Source: Acerihabitans arboris (GTDB lineage: Bacteria > Pseudomonadota > Gammaproteobacteria > Enterobacterales > Enterobacteriaceae). Taken from it: a stretch of 64,000 nucleotides of DNA. The notes under the pieces were generated by a model that saw only the letters and a list, made by a program, of their open reading frames with translations, did no database searches and was not told the DNA's origin. The position numbers and the translations under genes were made by a program. The stretch spans positions 1 through 64,000 of the forward strand of contig NZ_WUBS01000015.1 of NCBI RefSeq assembly GCF_010131535.1, in the 5' to 3' direction. Below are positions 53,789 through 63,624 of this stretch, piece after piece. Position 1 is the first letter of the stretch. Each line of letters opens with the position of its first letter.

Positions 53789-55888
53789 ATGGTCCGTAAA
53801 ACTCCCATAGAGCGATATCGCAACATCGGCATCAGCGCGCATATAGATGCCGGCAAGACCACCACCACCGAGCGTATTTTATTTTATACCGGCGTCAGCC
53901 ATAAAATCGGTGAAGTACATGATGGCGCCGCAACGATGGATTGGATGGAGCAGGAGCAGGAGCGTGGGATTACCATTACCTCAGCTGCCACGACAACCTT
54001 CTGGAAAGGGATGGCCGGCAATTACCCGGAACATCATATCAATATTATCGATACCCCCGGACACGTGGATTTCACCATCGAGGTCGAACGGTCGATGCGG
54101 GTGCTCGACGGCGCGGTAATGGTCTATGACTCGGTGGGCGGGGTGCAGCCGCAGTCGGAAACCGTCTGGCGCCAGGCCAATAAGTATAAGGTGCCGCGCA
54201 TTGCGTTCGTCAACAAAATGGACCGCACCGGCGCCGATTTCTTCCGGGTACAGACCCAGATTGCCAAACGCCTGAAAGGCGTGGCCGTGCCGATCCAGAT
54301 TCCGGTGGGCGCGGAAGAGGGTTTCCAGGGCGTGGTCGACCTGGTGAAAATGAAAATCATCGTCTGGGACGATTCTACCCAGGGGGTCAAATTCACCTAT
54401 CAGGATATCCCGGAAGACCTGCTGGCCCCGGCCCAGGAATGGCGCAACCATATGATGGAAGCCGCGGCCGAAGCCAGCGAAGAGCTGCTCGATAAATACC
54501 TTAACGGCGAAACGCTGACCGAAGACGAGATCAAGGGCGCCATCCGCAAACGCACCATCGCCAATGAAATAGTGCCGATGTTGTGCGGCAGCGCGTTCAA
54601 AAACAAAGGCGTCCAGGCGCTGCTGGACGCGGTGGTGGATTATTTGCCGTCGCCTATCGACGTGCCGGCCATTACTGGACATGACGAGGATGATAAGGAA
54701 GCGGAGCGCCATTCCAGCGATACCGAGCCTTTCTCCGCCCTGGCGTTTAAGATCATGACCGACCCCTTTGTCGGCCAGTTGATCTTTTTCCGGGTGTACT
54801 CCGGCGTTATTGCCACCGGTGACTCGGTTTACAATCCGGTGAAGGGAAAAAAAGAGCGTCTGGGCCGTTTGCTGCAAATGCATGCCAATGAACGTAAAGA
54901 CATTAAGGAAGTCCATGCCGGCGATATCGCCGCCACGGTGGGCATGAAAGATGTCACCACCGGCGATACCCTATGCGATCCGGACCATCCGATTATCCTC
55001 GAACGGATGGTATTCCCCGATCCGGTGATTTCCCAGGCCATCGAACCCAAGACCAAGGTCGACCAGGAAAAAATGGGTATTGCGCTGGGTCGCTTGATGC
55101 AGGAGGATCCGTCGTTTCGGGTCAAGACCGATGATGAATCCGGCCAGACCATTATCTCCGGGATGGGCGAGCTGCATCTGGAAATCCTGATGGAGCGCAT
55201 GCGCCGCGAGTTCGGCGTGGCGGTTTCGGTGGGTAAACCCCAGGTGGCCTATCGGGAAACCATTAAAAAAACCGTGGAAGAAGTGGAAGGCAAATACGTT
55301 AAGCAGACCGGCGGCCGCGGGCAGTATGGGCACGTGGTGCTGAAAATCGAACCGCAGCCGGCCGGTAAAGGGTATGAGTTTGTCGACGCCATTAAAGGCG
55401 GGGTGGTGCCGCGCGAGTATATTTCCTCTATCGACAAGGGCATCCAGGATACGCTGACGTCCGGCGTATTGGGCGGCTATCCGGTGGTCGACGTCAAGGC
55501 GACGCTGTTCTTCGGTTCCTATCATGAAGTCGACTCCAACGAAAATGCGTTTCGCATGGCGGCGTCGATGGCGTTCAAGGACGGGATGCGCCAGGCGCAG
55601 CCAATCCTGCTGGAGCCGATGATGGCGGTGGAAGTGGAAACGCCGGAAGATTTCATGGGCAACGTGATGGGCGATCTGTCCTCGCGGCGCGGCATGGTGC
55701 AGGGGATGGAGGATATTCTCGGCAGCAAGCTTATCCGCGCGGAGGTGCCGCTGGCGGAAATGTTCGGTTATTCCACCACGCTGCGTTCCATGTCGCAGGG
55801 GCGCGCCACCTATACCATGGAGTTTAAGCACTATTCGGAAGCGCCGAAAGCGGTGGCCGAACAGGTGATTAAGGGCCGCGGCAAATAG
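53789..55888 (+). CDS. fusA: Elongation factor G, stand-alone paralogue
   Basis: 699 residues, full-length EF-G. The GTPase motifs are intact: AHIDAGKTT (G1), [10 protein letters not shown] (G2/switch), IDTPGHVDF (G3), FVNKMDRTG (G4) and GSAF (G5). Domain IV has [10 protein letters not shown]. It lacks rpsL, rpsG and tufA, which flank the main fusA in enterics, and differs from the E. coli EF-G at many sites (for example [13 protein letters not shown] versus VMVYCAVGGVQPQ). So it is most likely a second EF-G for translocation or recycling under special conditions. It is alone, with terminator-like repeats after it. Confidence 0.93.
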   Translation: MVRKTPIERYRNIGISAHIDAGKTTTTERILFYTGVSHKIGEVHDGAATMDWMEQEQERGITITSAATTTFWKGMAGNYPEHHINIIDTPGHVDFTIEVERSMRVLDGAVMVYDSVGGVQPQSETVWRQANKYKVPRIAFVNKMDRTGADFFRVQTQIAKRLKGVAVPIQIPVGAEEGFQGVVDLVKMKIIVWDDSTQGVKFTYQDIPEDLLAPAQEWRNHMMEAAAEASEELLDKYLNGETLTEDEIKGAIRKRTIANEIVPMLCGSAFKNKGVQALLDAVVDYLPSPIDVPAITGHDEDDKEAERHSSDTEPFSALAFKIMTDPFVGQLIFFRVYSGVIATGDSVYNPVKGKKERLGRLLQMHANERKDIKEVHAGDIAATVGMKDVTTGDTLCDPDHPIILERMVFPDPVISQAIEPKTKVDQEKMGIALGRLMQEDPSFRVKTDDESGQTIISGMGELHLEILMERMRREFGVAVSVGKPQVAYRETIKKTVEEVEGKYVKQTGGRGQYGHVVLKIEPQPAGKGYEFVDAIKGGVVPREYISSIDKGIQDTLTSGVLGGYPVVDVKATLFFGSYHEVDSNENAFRMAASMAFKDGMRQAQPILLEPMMAVEVETPEDFMGNVMGDLSSRRGMVQGMEDILGSKLIRAEVPLAEMFGYSTTLRSMSQGRATYTMEFKHYSEAPKAVAEQVIKGRGK

Positions 55889-56019
55889 TCATTAAACGGC
55901 CCGGCGTTAGCGGGCCTACCGCGCCGTGGGGCGCTCGGGCGGGCCCATGCCCGCTCCGACCCCATCGGCACGCTCTTCTTGCAACACGTCAGATGGGGCG
56001 GTGTTAGCGGGACTTGATG

Positions 56020-56859
56020 TCAGAACAGGTACTTGACCCCTATCATGCCCCCGGTGTCGCTATAGCCTTTATTACCCACCTGCTGGACGACGCTGCCCCA
56101 GAGATTGACATTTTTATTAATTTGCCCGTCTACGCCCAGTCAAAGTTGGCCAATGTTGGCCGCGCCGTCTTGCTTGATGCTGACGCCGTCCAGAATGGCG
56201 CCGAAATCGTCGCTATTATGGATCCAGTTTGCCTCGACATAGGGCTGTAAGGTGTGATTCTTCTCTTTATCCCGCTCGCCGTAGGTATTCATATAGGTTT
56301 TAACCCCCACGCGGGTCTGGATATTGCCGTCGCCGTCGCCGGTTACGCGGGTACCGTTCGCTTCGGTATGGTCGTCGGCCTGGACGCCCATCCAGGTACC
56401 CTATAACCCTACGCTATATCTGTCTACAGAGCCTTTTGAACTGTAGCCTGAAACTTGTGAATCGGTATTGTTGCGGGCGTTACCATAACCGGCCATGACG
56501 CCCAGTTGTAAACTGTCCAGGCTGTTGCTGCTCCACCGGCCGATGTCGCCGCCCAGCTGTAATACGTAGCGATTGCTTTGGGTCCGCAACTGGCCGCTGT
56601 CATCACGGGAGCGGTTATGACCGCCTTCATTAATCATCCATAGGCCGGTGGATTATTGCGCGCCCGTGATGGGATCAATATAAGGGGTCATGCCCGAACG
56701 CAGGTCCCGGCCGGCGTTAGATAGGGTGTCGGCGCCGACAGTCAGCCTTTCGGTATCGGACGCGTCGCCGCTTAAATGCGCATTGAAATTCAGATTACCA
56801 TTATTGCCGAGATAATCGCCCGTGACGTTGAGCACCGCACCGCCGGTGCGCCTTATTAG
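56020..56859 (-). pseudogene. Autotransporter beta-barrel pseudogene
   Basis: One minus-strand frame encodes the end of a type V autotransporter: RRTGGAVLNVTGDYLGNNGN, LSGDASDTERLTV, then GHNRSRDDSGQLRTQSNRYV, VGLYG-like junction, GTWMGVQADDHTEANGT, YVEANWIHNSDDFGAILDGV and the terminal strand MIGVKYLF. It is broken by three in-frame stops (56655-56653, 56403-56401 and 56142-56140), with no frameshift. The passenger is missing; the frame starts abruptly next to the DUF2076 gene. The final Phe and the spacing of barrel strands are normal. Confidence 0.88.
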
Positions 56860-56865
56860 CGGATA

Positions 56866-57639
56866 TCAGACAAAATTATCATCGTCGCTGAAGTCATCAT
56901 CGGCGCCAAAGCTGTCATCCGCGCCAAAACCGTTATCGACATTATTGCCATAATCGTTGTCGGCCAGGTAATCATCGCCGCCCTCTGGAAAATGGCTGCC
57001 CGAGACATCATTAAACGTATCGAGATTGTCGCTTTGGAAATCCTGGTTGGTCAGGGGATCGGTGGCGGCGTCCATCGGCTGGTCGATAACATTCACTATC
57101 TCCTCCGGTTGACTGTTATGAAACATGCCGGTCAGCATATTGCCCAACACCATCCCTCCCGCGACCCCGGCGGCGGTTTGCAGCGCGCCGGCTAAAAAAC
57201 CACCGCCGCGCGGCGCCGCCTGCGGCTGGTTATACCCCTGGGCATAACCGTTGTAACCGGGCGGCGGCGCGCTCTGGCCGCCGTAACCGGCCGCGGGCGG
57301 CGGCGGCTGGTTATTCCAGGCGGAAGAGGGCTGCGGCCGTGCCGCCTTGGCGGCCCCGCCACCGAACAGATTGCTGAGAAATCCACCGCTGCTGGGCGGC
57401 GGCGCGTTTTTCAGTTCGGTAAGTTCGGCTTCCTGCTGTTGCACCTGGTGATGGAGGCGCTTAAGCGCGGCTTCCTGGATCAATATCGACTGCGCCATAT
57501 AGTAGGGGGCGGCCGGCTGCTGCCGGATAAACTCCTGGATTTGCCTGTCCGCCGCGGCATCACGAGGCCCGGCTTGCTGCTCTGCCTGTTTCAGGCGCTG
57601 GAACAGACCCTCGATAATACGTTGCTCTTCTGATTGCAT
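56866..57639 (-). CDS. DUF2076 family protein
   Basis: 257 residues. The N-terminal coiled-coil MQSEEQRIIEGLFQRLKQAE, then FIRQQPAAPYYMAQSILIQE typical of DUF2076, a Pro/Gly/Ala-rich linker (PPPPAAGYGGQSAPPPGYNG), a hydrophobic glycine-rich helix GFLAGALQTAAGVAGGMVLG, and a very acidic C-terminus rich in Asp and Asn. The family is described as periplasmic or membrane-associated sensor-like, but function is unknown. Its stop is 6 bp before the pseudogene frame begins, so the junction of the lost passenger lies there. Confidence 0.88.
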   Translation of the reverse strand: MQSEEQRIIEGLFQRLKQAEQQAGPRDAAADRQIQEFIRQQPAAPYYMAQSILIQEAALKRLHHQVQQQEAELTELKNAPPPSSGGFLSNLFGGGAAKAARPQPSSAWNNQPPPPAAGYGGQSAPPPGYNGYAQGYNQPQAAPRGGGFLAGALQTAAGVAGGMVLGNMLTGMFHNSQPEEIVNVIDQPMDAATDPLTNQDFQSDNLDTFNDVSGSHFPEGGDDYLADNDYGNNVDNGFGADDSFGADDDFSDDDNFV

Positions 57640-57651
57640 GGCGATGACCTT

Positions 57652-57852
57652 TTAACCTTGTTCACGTTTGCAGCGGTCTGCATTTTCGTTGGATATAGCT
57701 TTAAATCTAGCTTGATAATCATCAATCATAAAGGAGCCGCGCGTAAAGGTTATTAGAAATGTGTTACCAGACGCACAATGGGTAATGTCATGGACGTCCG
57801 GATGGCTGGTAAGGATTTTTTCCACTGTTTTCGCCGTGTGGAAAGGGTGCAA
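57652..57852 (-). CDS. Possible small protein, 66 residues
   Basis: A frame from TTG 57852 to a TAA 12 bp before the DUF2076 start: HPFHTAKTVEKILTSHPDVH, then DITHCASGNTFLITFTRGSF and MIDDYQARFKAISNENADRC. Codon use looks natural and the position suggests an operon with DUF2076, but there is no clear RBS and no recognised family. It could also be a chance frame. Confidence 0.35.
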   Translation of the reverse strand: MHPFHTAKTVEKILTSHPDVHDITHCASGNTFLITFTRGSFMIDDYQARFKAISNENADRCKREQG

Positions 57853-57862
57853 TAAAATTTAT

Positions 57863-57876
57863 TTGATATAACTCAA
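57863..57876 (+). promoter_or_regulatory. FNR site of ydfZ
   Basis: TTGAT-ATAA-CTCAA, one mismatch from TTGAT-N4-ATCAA. A TATGCT -10 at 57899-57904 puts the start near 57911 and the site centre at about -41.5, the classic place for FNR activation. E. coli ydfZ is known to be FNR-controlled. Confidence 0.75.
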
Positions 57877-57941
57877 CTTTATTTGATTTTCCCGGCGCTA
57901 TGCTTTCCATAGTTTCATCATAGATAACCATTGGAGGAAAT

Positions 57942-58142
57942 ATGATTCAGGTTTATGACAGGAATAGGAATGCAATCATCGCGGGTCAGAAAGTGATGAT
58001 CGCCGCTACCGGCGAACTTTCCGTCGCGCAGGCTATCCACGCGGAAGGCCTGCCCGCAGCGAAAGCCGAACGCGCCAACTGTGTGGAACTGAAAGGCAAA
58101 CCGGAACGTTTTATTCCCTATGAGCTGATCCGCCTGGCCTGA
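57942..58142 (+). CDS. ydfZ: YdfZ family small protein
   Basis: 66 residues collinear with E. coli YdfZ: YDRNRNAIIAGQKVMIAATG, then AEGLPAAKAERANCVELKGK and the terminal IPYELIRLA. The E. coli protein has been described as selenium-associated and is induced without oxygen; the molecular role is unknown. One Cys (ANCVEL) is kept here. RBS GGAGG lies 5 nt before the ATG. An FNR-type site precedes it. Confidence 0.88.
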   Translation: MIQVYDRNRNAIIAGQKVMIAATGELSVAQAIHAEGLPAAKAERANCVELKGKPERFIPYELIRLA

Positions 58143-58343
58143 CGGATAGGCTGAGCCGTTGATGGCGGCTTCCGGCCGCAGACAACCGTGCATATAAGCT
58201 TGAAGCGGGGGTGATGGATATCTTGCCCATCATGCCCGCCGGCACGTTTGTCTATCCCCGTTAAGCCTCGCGCTGCCATCCCGCCTCGGGTTTATGCTAT
58301 ATTTGCCGGCCAGACCCTTTATCTAGCCGTAGAGAAAGCGCCC

Positions 58344-59036
58344 ATGGCAGAATTCATCCGACCTGTACTTGAACTCCCGCAGGGGGCCGATAAACTGCTG
58401 CTGCATTCTTGCTGCGCGCCCTGCTCAGGTGAGGTCATGGAAGCGCTCAGCGCTTCCGGCATCGACTATGCGATCTTTTTTTATAATCCCAATATCCATC
58501 CCCGGCGCGAATACCAGATCCGCAAAGAGGAAAACATTCGCTTCGCCGACCAGCACCGGGTGCCCTTTATTGATGCCGATTACGATACCGACAACTGGTT
58601 CGCGCGGGCGAAGGGCATGGAGCAGGAACCGGAACGGGGCATCCGCTGCACCATGTGTTTTGATATGCGTTTTGAACGCACCGCGCTTTATGCCCATGAA
58701 CATGGCTTTAACGTTATCTCCAGCTCGCTGGGGATTTCCCGCTGGAAGAACATGCAGCAGATCAATAACTGCGGCCTGCGCGCCGCCGGCCATTATCCCG
58801 GCATGACCTATTGGGATTATAACTGGCGTAAGCAGGGCGGCTCGTCGCGCATGATCGATATCAGCAAACGCGAGCAGTTCTACCAGCAGGAGTACTGCGG
58901 GTGCATTTATTCCCTGCGCGACACTAACCGGCACCGCAGGTCGCAGGGGCGCGATATTATCCGCATCGGGGTGAGCTATTACCACCGCGATCGGCAACAT
59001 TACGACACCCTGGACGAGCGGAACGGGGAAGCGTGA
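58344..59036 (+). CDS. queH: Epoxyqueuosine reductase QueH
   Basis: 230 residues from ATG 58344. The family's cysteines are all present: [11 protein letters not shown] (CC..C), [12 protein letters not shown] and EYCGCIY, ligands for the iron-sulfur cluster and adjacent iron. QueH performs the last step of queuosine synthesis on tRNA, replacing the cobalamin-dependent QueG in bacteria without B12. The frame is open 32 codons upstream without conservation; GAGAAAG precedes the chosen start. E. coli has queG rather than queH, so it is worth checking whether queG is also present. Confidence 0.92.
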   Translation: MAEFIRPVLELPQGADKLLLHSCCAPCSGEVMEALSASGIDYAIFFYNPNIHPRREYQIRKEENIRFADQHRVPFIDADYDTDNWFARAKGMEQEPERGIRCTMCFDMRFERTALYAHEHGFNVISSSLGISRWKNMQQINNCGLRAAGHYPGMTYWDYNWRKQGGSSRMIDISKREQFYQQEYCGCIYSLRDTNRHRRSQGRDIIRIGVSYYHRDRQHYDTLDERNGEA

Positions 59037-59235
59037 CGGTAGTGCGCAAAATATTTTTATATTTTTTGGTAGCCGTCGCTGGTTTAAATTTACCGCCAGG
59101 TAAAATTTGTTAAATAATGGGTTGCTATTGACGGCGGCTATTAATAATTGTCTACTTTGCGTAACCGAAAAATATCATAATTCCGCCGCTCTCGCCTACC
59201 GTTAATGCTTATTATGCCGTTCATACCTCAACCGA

Positions 59236-59266
59236 TGCATTTCATTCCTGTTTAATGGTATCTCAT
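59236..59266 (+). promoter_or_regulatory. YpdB-type direct repeat upstream of yhjX
   Basis: TGCATTTCAT, 11 bp, GGTATCTCAT. This is the spacing and near-sequence of the YpdB motif GGCATTTCAT-N11-GGCATTTCAT known from E. coli yhjX, with one and two mismatches in the repeats. It lies about 100 bp before the gene, upstream of a TTTATAGT -10-like box. Confidence 0.75.
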
Positions 59267-59367
59267 TCCGCATTCGCGCCGCCCCCCCGGCTTCGCCTTT
59301 ATAGTAAGGCCAGTTAACCCGCTTTACGGGCATCGATTCTAAAAGAATTGTTAATGCGAGGCAGATA

Positions 59368-60576
59368 ATGAAGACGCAAAATGCTAACCACCTTCGGTGG
59401 CTTACCCTGTTCGGGACCATTGTGACCCAATTCGCCTTGGGTTCAGTGTATACCTGGAGCCTGTTCAACGGTCCGTTGGCCGATAAGCTGCATCAGCCTA
59501 TCAGCCAGGTGGCCTTTGCGTTTGGACTGCTGAGCCTGGCGTTGGCGGTGGCCTCTTCGGTGGCCGGCAAATTCCAGGACCGTTTTGGCGTGCGTAACGT
59601 CACGCTCGGCGCAGGAGTATTGCTGGGCGTGGGGTTCTGCCTGACCGCCTATGCCAGCAACCTGACGATGTTATGGATCTGCGCCGGCCTGCTGGTGGGT
59701 TTCGCCGACGGCATCGGTTACCTGATGACGCTGTCCAATTGCGTAAAATGGTTTCCGGAACGTAAAGGCGTGATTTCCGCCTGCGCCATCGGCGCCTACG
59801 GGTTGGGCAGCCTGGGGTTTAAATACATCAACAGCCAACTGCTGGCCCACTACAGCCTGGGAACCACCTTTATGCTGTGGGGGCTGATTGCCATGTTAAT
59901 GACGATCGCCGGCGGACTGCTGATGAAGGACGCGCCGCAGCAGGCGGTGAAAAAGACCCGGGCCGCACGGGATTTCTCACTGGCGCAGTGCGTACGGATC
60001 CCGCAGTACTGGCTGTTGGCGATGATGTTTTTAACCGCCTGCATGAGCGGACTGTATGTTATCGGCGTGGCGAAGGATATTGGCGAGAGCCTGGTGCATT
60101 TAACCCCGGCGGTGGCGGCCAACGCCGTAACGATTATCGCGGTGGCGAATCTTAGCGGGCGCCTGGTGCTCGGGGTGCTGTCGGACCGCATGTCACGTAT
60201 CCGGGTCATTTCGCTGGCGCAGGTGATTTCGCTTATCGGCATGGGGTCACTGTTATTCGTGCATCTCAGCCCGGCCTTGTTTTTTATGTCCATAGCCTGC
60301 GTGGCCTTTAGCTTCGGCGGCACCATCACGGTTTATCCGTCGCTGGTCAGTGATTTCTTCGGCCTGAATAACCTGACCAAAAACTACGGCGTGATTTACC
60401 TGGGTTTCGGCATCGGCAGTATTATCGGCTCGATCGTGGCTTCGCTGTTCGGTGGTTTTATCGTCACCTTCCAACTGATCCTGGTGCTGCTGGTGGCCTC
60501 GTTAATCATTTCCCTGACACTGCACCAGCCGGGCGAAAAAATGCGGCTGCAGCTGCATCAGGCCACGGGTAAATAA
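59368..60576 (+). CDS. yhjX: MFS transporter YhjX
   Basis: 402 residues, twelve predicted spans. It follows E. coli YhjX closely: RWLTLFGTIVTQFALGSVYT, LMTLSNCVKWFPERKGVIS, MFLTACMSGLYVIGVAKDIG and FFGLNNLTKNYGVIYLGFGI GS. It belongs to the oxalate/formate antiporter-like group. In E. coli yhjX is induced by extracellular pyruvate through the YpdA-YpdB system; the matching repeat upstream suggests the same control here. ypdAB themselves are not in this window. Confidence 0.94.
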   Translation: MKTQNANHLRWLTLFGTIVTQFALGSVYTWSLFNGPLADKLHQPISQVAFAFGLLSLALAVASSVAGKFQDRFGVRNVTLGAGVLLGVGFCLTAYASNLTMLWICAGLLVGFADGIGYLMTLSNCVKWFPERKGVISACAIGAYGLGSLGFKYINSQLLAHYSLGTTFMLWGLIAMLMTIAGGLLMKDAPQQAVKKTRAARDFSLAQCVRIPQYWLLAMMFLTACMSGLYVIGVAKDIGESLVHLTPAVAANAVTIIAVANLSGRLVLGVLSDRMSRIRVISLAQVISLIGMGSLLFVHLSPALFFMSIACVAFSFGGTITVYPSLVSDFFGLNNLTKNYGVIYLGFGIGSIIGSIVASLFGGFIVTFQLILVLLVASLIISLTLHQPGEKMRLQLHQATGK

Positions 60577-60610
60577 ATGCAGTCCTGATAACGGTAACCG
60601 TTTATTGAAG

Positions 60611-60650
60611 GCCGAAAGTCCGCCTGGTCGCGGACTTTCGGCTTTTTTTG
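60611..60650 (+). terminator. Terminator of yhjX
   Basis: 13-bp perfect stem GCCGAAAGTCCGC / GCGGACTTTCGGC, 6-nt loop, seven T. Confidence 0.93.
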
Positions 60651-60798
60651 AAAGTATTATTAATCAAATAACGCTTTAATCATTAATTCATTATTTCGGC
60701 GTAATGGAAAAATAATGGAAATCATTATCCATGGCCGGTTGTTGCCGGGAATATATACCGCAGGACTATTCCCTTGCCAGGGAAAAAAAGGAATAAAC

Positions 60799-61011
60799 AT
60801 GATAAAACGCAACGGCGAATCCAATGCCGGCTATGGCAGGTTATCCATCCAGGGGAACGACCCGCGCCATACCTGGCCGGAAGCCGACGCCGTCCGTGGC
60901 AAAAAAATGGCGCATATCAGGCGGCGCGGCGCTGGGCATGACGTTTCCAGCCTGGGCCAGGTGCTGAAAAAATTCATTACCTGGCTGCGCGATCTGTTTA
61001 GCAACGATTAG
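60799..61011 (+). CDS. Hypothetical basic small protein
   Basis: 70 residues from ATG 60799, which has AAGGAATAAAC in front (an in-frame ATG at 60715 lacks an RBS). Rich in Arg, Lys and Gly; the C-terminus LGQVLKKFITWLRDLFSND is a likely amphipathic helix that could bind membrane. The middle holds HTWPEADAVRGKKMAHIRRR. No family was recognised. Confidence 0.55.
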   Translation: MIKRNGESNAGYGRLSIQGNDPRHTWPEADAVRGKKMAHIRRRGAGHDVSSLGQVLKKFITWLRDLFSND

Positions 61012-61149
61012 ACGATAATCCTGCACGGCGGCGTTCCGCCTGTCCGCTTCCTTCATCGCGTCCCGCTGGACTTCACTCCCGGCGTTTAGCTGCTAGGCTT
61101 AACTTTAGTACTCCAGACTGTAGGGTTTTTACCAAAGAAGGAGCCTATC

Positions 61150-62691
61150 GTGGCCTATAAAGAAGTGATGTCGTTAACCGCGTTGTCGGAAATGGAACCC
61201 AAAAAAGTCAGCATCGGCGATACCGATATTGTGCTGATAAAAAAAGGAGATCGGGTTTTTGCCCTTGAAGGCACCTGTCCCCACTCCGGCGCGCCGCTGG
61301 AAAAAGGCGCACTTTGCGAAGGAAAGCTTATTTGTCCCTGGCATAAATCGGTATTTACCATTGAGGAAGGCGCGCTGTGCGAGCCTCCCTCCCTGCGCGA
61401 CCTGAAGCGTTATCCGGTCAAGATAGAACAGGGCAAGCTGTGGGTCGATCCGAACGCTGAACCGGGAAATGGTCCCCTGGATGAGGTGACGACCCAGGAT
61501 GCGCTGGTGGTGTTGGGGGTGGGCGCCGGCGGCAGCGCCGCCATCAAGGCGCTGCGTGAAAAAGGCTATCAAGGCCGCCTGATCGTTATCGAGCGGGAAA
61601 AACAGGCGCCTTACGATCGCACCACGTTGTCCAAGTTTGTGCCCCAGGGCGATATGGATATCGACGAGGTGCCGTCGCTGCTGGATGATGATTATTATCA
61701 GCAGCAAAAAATCGAGCGTATCAACGGTAATGTCGAGGAGCTGGATACCGGCAGACATCAGCTGCGGCTGGAAGACGGGCAGGTCATTACTTATCGCAAG
61801 CTCTTGCTGTCCACCGGCGGCATTCCGCAGCGGCCCGACCTGCCGGGCAAGGCGCTGTTCGGCGTCCAGGTCCTCAGGAGTTGGGAACAGGCCGCCGCGC
61901 TGGTCGATACCGTCGAGAAAAAAAAACGGCTGGTGATTATCGGCAACAGTTTTATCGGCATGGAGGTCGCCGCGGCTTTTCGTAAACAGGAGGTGGACGT
62001 CACCGTCATCGCGGAACATCCGCTGCCCTTCGAGAAGCAGTTTGGCACAGAACTCGCGACCTTCTTTCGCCGCCGCCATGAGCAAAAAGGCGTGAAGTTT
62101 ATTGAGGGCTTGCCCGCGGAGTTTGCCGGCGACCGCCAGGTGGAGGCGGTGGTGCTTGAAGACGGCAAACGCATCGCGGCGGATCGGGTATTGCTGGCCA
62201 CCGGCGTGGTGCCGGCGACCGGTTTTATCCACGATTTGCCGCTGGATAAAGACGGTAGCCTGAGCGTGGACGCCTCCATGTCGGCGGGCAAGGATATCTT
62301 CGCCGTCGGCGATATCGCCACCTTTCCGCTTAAGGGCAAACCGACCCGGATCGAACATTGGCGCGTGGCCCAGCAGCACGGTCGCGTGGCCGCGGGCGTT
62401 ATGGCGGGCCATCAGGAAACCTACGACTCAGTGCCGTTTTTCTGGACCCAGCATTATGGCGTGCGCTATGAGTATCTTGGTCATGCCGAAAAATGGGATA
62501 CCATCGATATTATCGGTTCGCCCGATAAAGACGATTTCGTGGCGCTGTACGCGCTGGCGGACGAACTGGTGGCGGTAGTCGGCACCGGGCGTATGCGCAC
62601 CACGGGCACGTTGCTTATCAAGATGGGCAAAAAACTGACGCTTGCCGATGCGCGGCGCACCGTGGCGGACGTCGTCGAACCGAACGGCTGA
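61150..62691 (+). CDS. Rieske/FAD-dependent pyridine nucleotide-disulfide reductase
   Basis: 513 residues. An N-terminal Rieske [2Fe-2S] domain (CPHSGAP ... CPWHKSVF, residues about 43-66) is fused to an FAD reductase: LVVLGVGAGGSAAIKALREK (FAD site), LVIIGNSFIGMEVAAAF (NAD site) and FAVGDIATFPLKG. The arrangement matches AIFM3/ferredoxin-reductase-like fusions, which pass electrons from NAD(P)H to unknown partners. The start is GTG 61150 with AAGGAG 8 nt upstream. It is not linked to a dioxygenase cluster, so its partner is unknown. Confidence 0.92.
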   Translation: MAYKEVMSLTALSEMEPKKVSIGDTDIVLIKKGDRVFALEGTCPHSGAPLEKGALCEGKLICPWHKSVFTIEEGALCEPPSLRDLKRYPVKIEQGKLWVDPNAEPGNGPLDEVTTQDALVVLGVGAGGSAAIKALREKGYQGRLIVIEREKQAPYDRTTLSKFVPQGDMDIDEVPSLLDDDYYQQQKIERINGNVEELDTGRHQLRLEDGQVITYRKLLLSTGGIPQRPDLPGKALFGVQVLRSWEQAAALVDTVEKKKRLVIIGNSFIGMEVAAAFRKQEVDVTVIAEHPLPFEKQFGTELATFFRRRHEQKGVKFIEGLPAEFAGDRQVEAVVLEDGKRIAADRVLLATGVVPATGFIHDLPLDKDGSLSVDASMSAGKDIFAVGDIATFPLKGKPTRIEHWRVAQQHGRVAAGVMAGHQETYDSVPFFWTQHYGVRYEYLGHAEKWDTIDIIGSPDKDDFVALYALADELVAVVGTGRMRTTGTLLIKMGKKLTLADARRTVADVVEPNG

Positions 62692-63006
62692 CCCCGCACC
62701 CCGAAGGGCCGTCGCCGCCGTATGACGCCGCATGGCATGACGGCATCCTTCGGCCGTTCTCCCGCTTTTTACCCTATCGCGCCGGCGTTGACCGGATATC
62801 TTTTTTTGCCAGCCGAGGCCGAAATCAGGGACAACCGCACATTTAATATGTTATTTAATGCCCACTGAACGACGTTGGTATCGCGTCGTATGGGCATGTC
62901 CGCGACTTTTTGCCAAAGGGCTATTCGCCGGTTAGTGCCTGTGCGAAGTCAATGATATGATGCGCAGCTGGACTGAAAAGGTCGTGGAAAAAAGGATATG
63001 CAGTTA
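62692..63006. other. Intergenic stretch before aroL
   Basis: 315 bases with no gene seen. It should hold the aroL promoter. No clear TyrR or TrpR site was recognised. Confidence 0.4.
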
Positions 63007-63531
63007 ATGACACAGCCCATTTATATGGTTGGTGCGAGGGGATGCGGTAAGACCACGGTAGGCCAGGCGTTGGCCTTGACGCTGGGATATGAGTTTACCG
63101 ATACCGACCAGATGCTGCTGCGCGCCACCGGGCGCAGCGTGGCTCAGATCGTGGAGAGTGAGGGCTGGGCGGGATTCCGGGCGAAAGAGAGCGAGATGCT
63201 GCGGGCGGTTGCCGGCGGTCGCAAGGTAATAGCCACCGGCGGCGGCATTGTACTGGCGGAGGCCAATCGCCGTTTTATGCGCGCCAGCGGCACGGTCATC
63301 TACCTGCATGCCCCGGCCGGCGTACTGGCGCGGCGCCTGGAGGCGTTTCCCGAGGAAGATCAGCGCCCCAGCCTGACCGGCCGGCCGATTGCCGAGGAAA
63401 TTGCCGAGGTCCTGCTGGCCAGGGAAGCGTTATACCAGGATGCGGCGCATCATGTGCTGGACGCCTCGGCGTCGCCGGAAAGGGTGGTGTCGGCGATACT
63501 GCGACAGCTTCATCCCTGTGCCGCCGGCTAA
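63007..63531 (+). CDS. aroL: Shikimate kinase II
   Basis: 174 residues starting [20 protein letters not shown], with the P-loop GARGCGKTT and the family motifs [13 protein letters not shown] (shikimate site), GGGIVL and [11 protein letters not shown] (lid). It matches AroL rather than AroK. It phosphorylates shikimate in aromatic amino acid synthesis. The ATG 3 codons upstream is too near the RBS, and E. coli AroL also begins MTQP. yaiA follows, as in E. coli. Confidence 0.96.
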   Translation: MTQPIYMVGARGCGKTTVGQALALTLGYEFTDTDQMLLRATGRSVAQIVESEGWAGFRAKESEMLRAVAGGRKVIATGGGIVLAEANRRFMRASGTVIYLHAPAGVLARRLEAFPEEDQRPSLTGRPIAEEIAEVLLAREALYQDAAHHVLDASASPERVVSAILRQLHPCAAG

Positions 63532-63624
63532 GCCGTTACCCGTGCCTGGCGCCGCGCACGGAAAGCACAATCCCGTGGATTAGCCTATACTTACCCGACC
63601 AAATCATAAAATAAGGAAGTGATT

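Noticed and set aside
53981..54916. 311-codon open frame antisense to EF-G (and another at 54971-55831)
   Set aside because: EF-G on the plus strand is certain; the antisense frames have no family resemblance and no RBS.
61174..62412. 412-codon open frame on the minus strand
   Set aside because: It lies entirely antisense to the Rieske/FAD reductase, shows no motifs, and is a by-product of GC-rich codon use.
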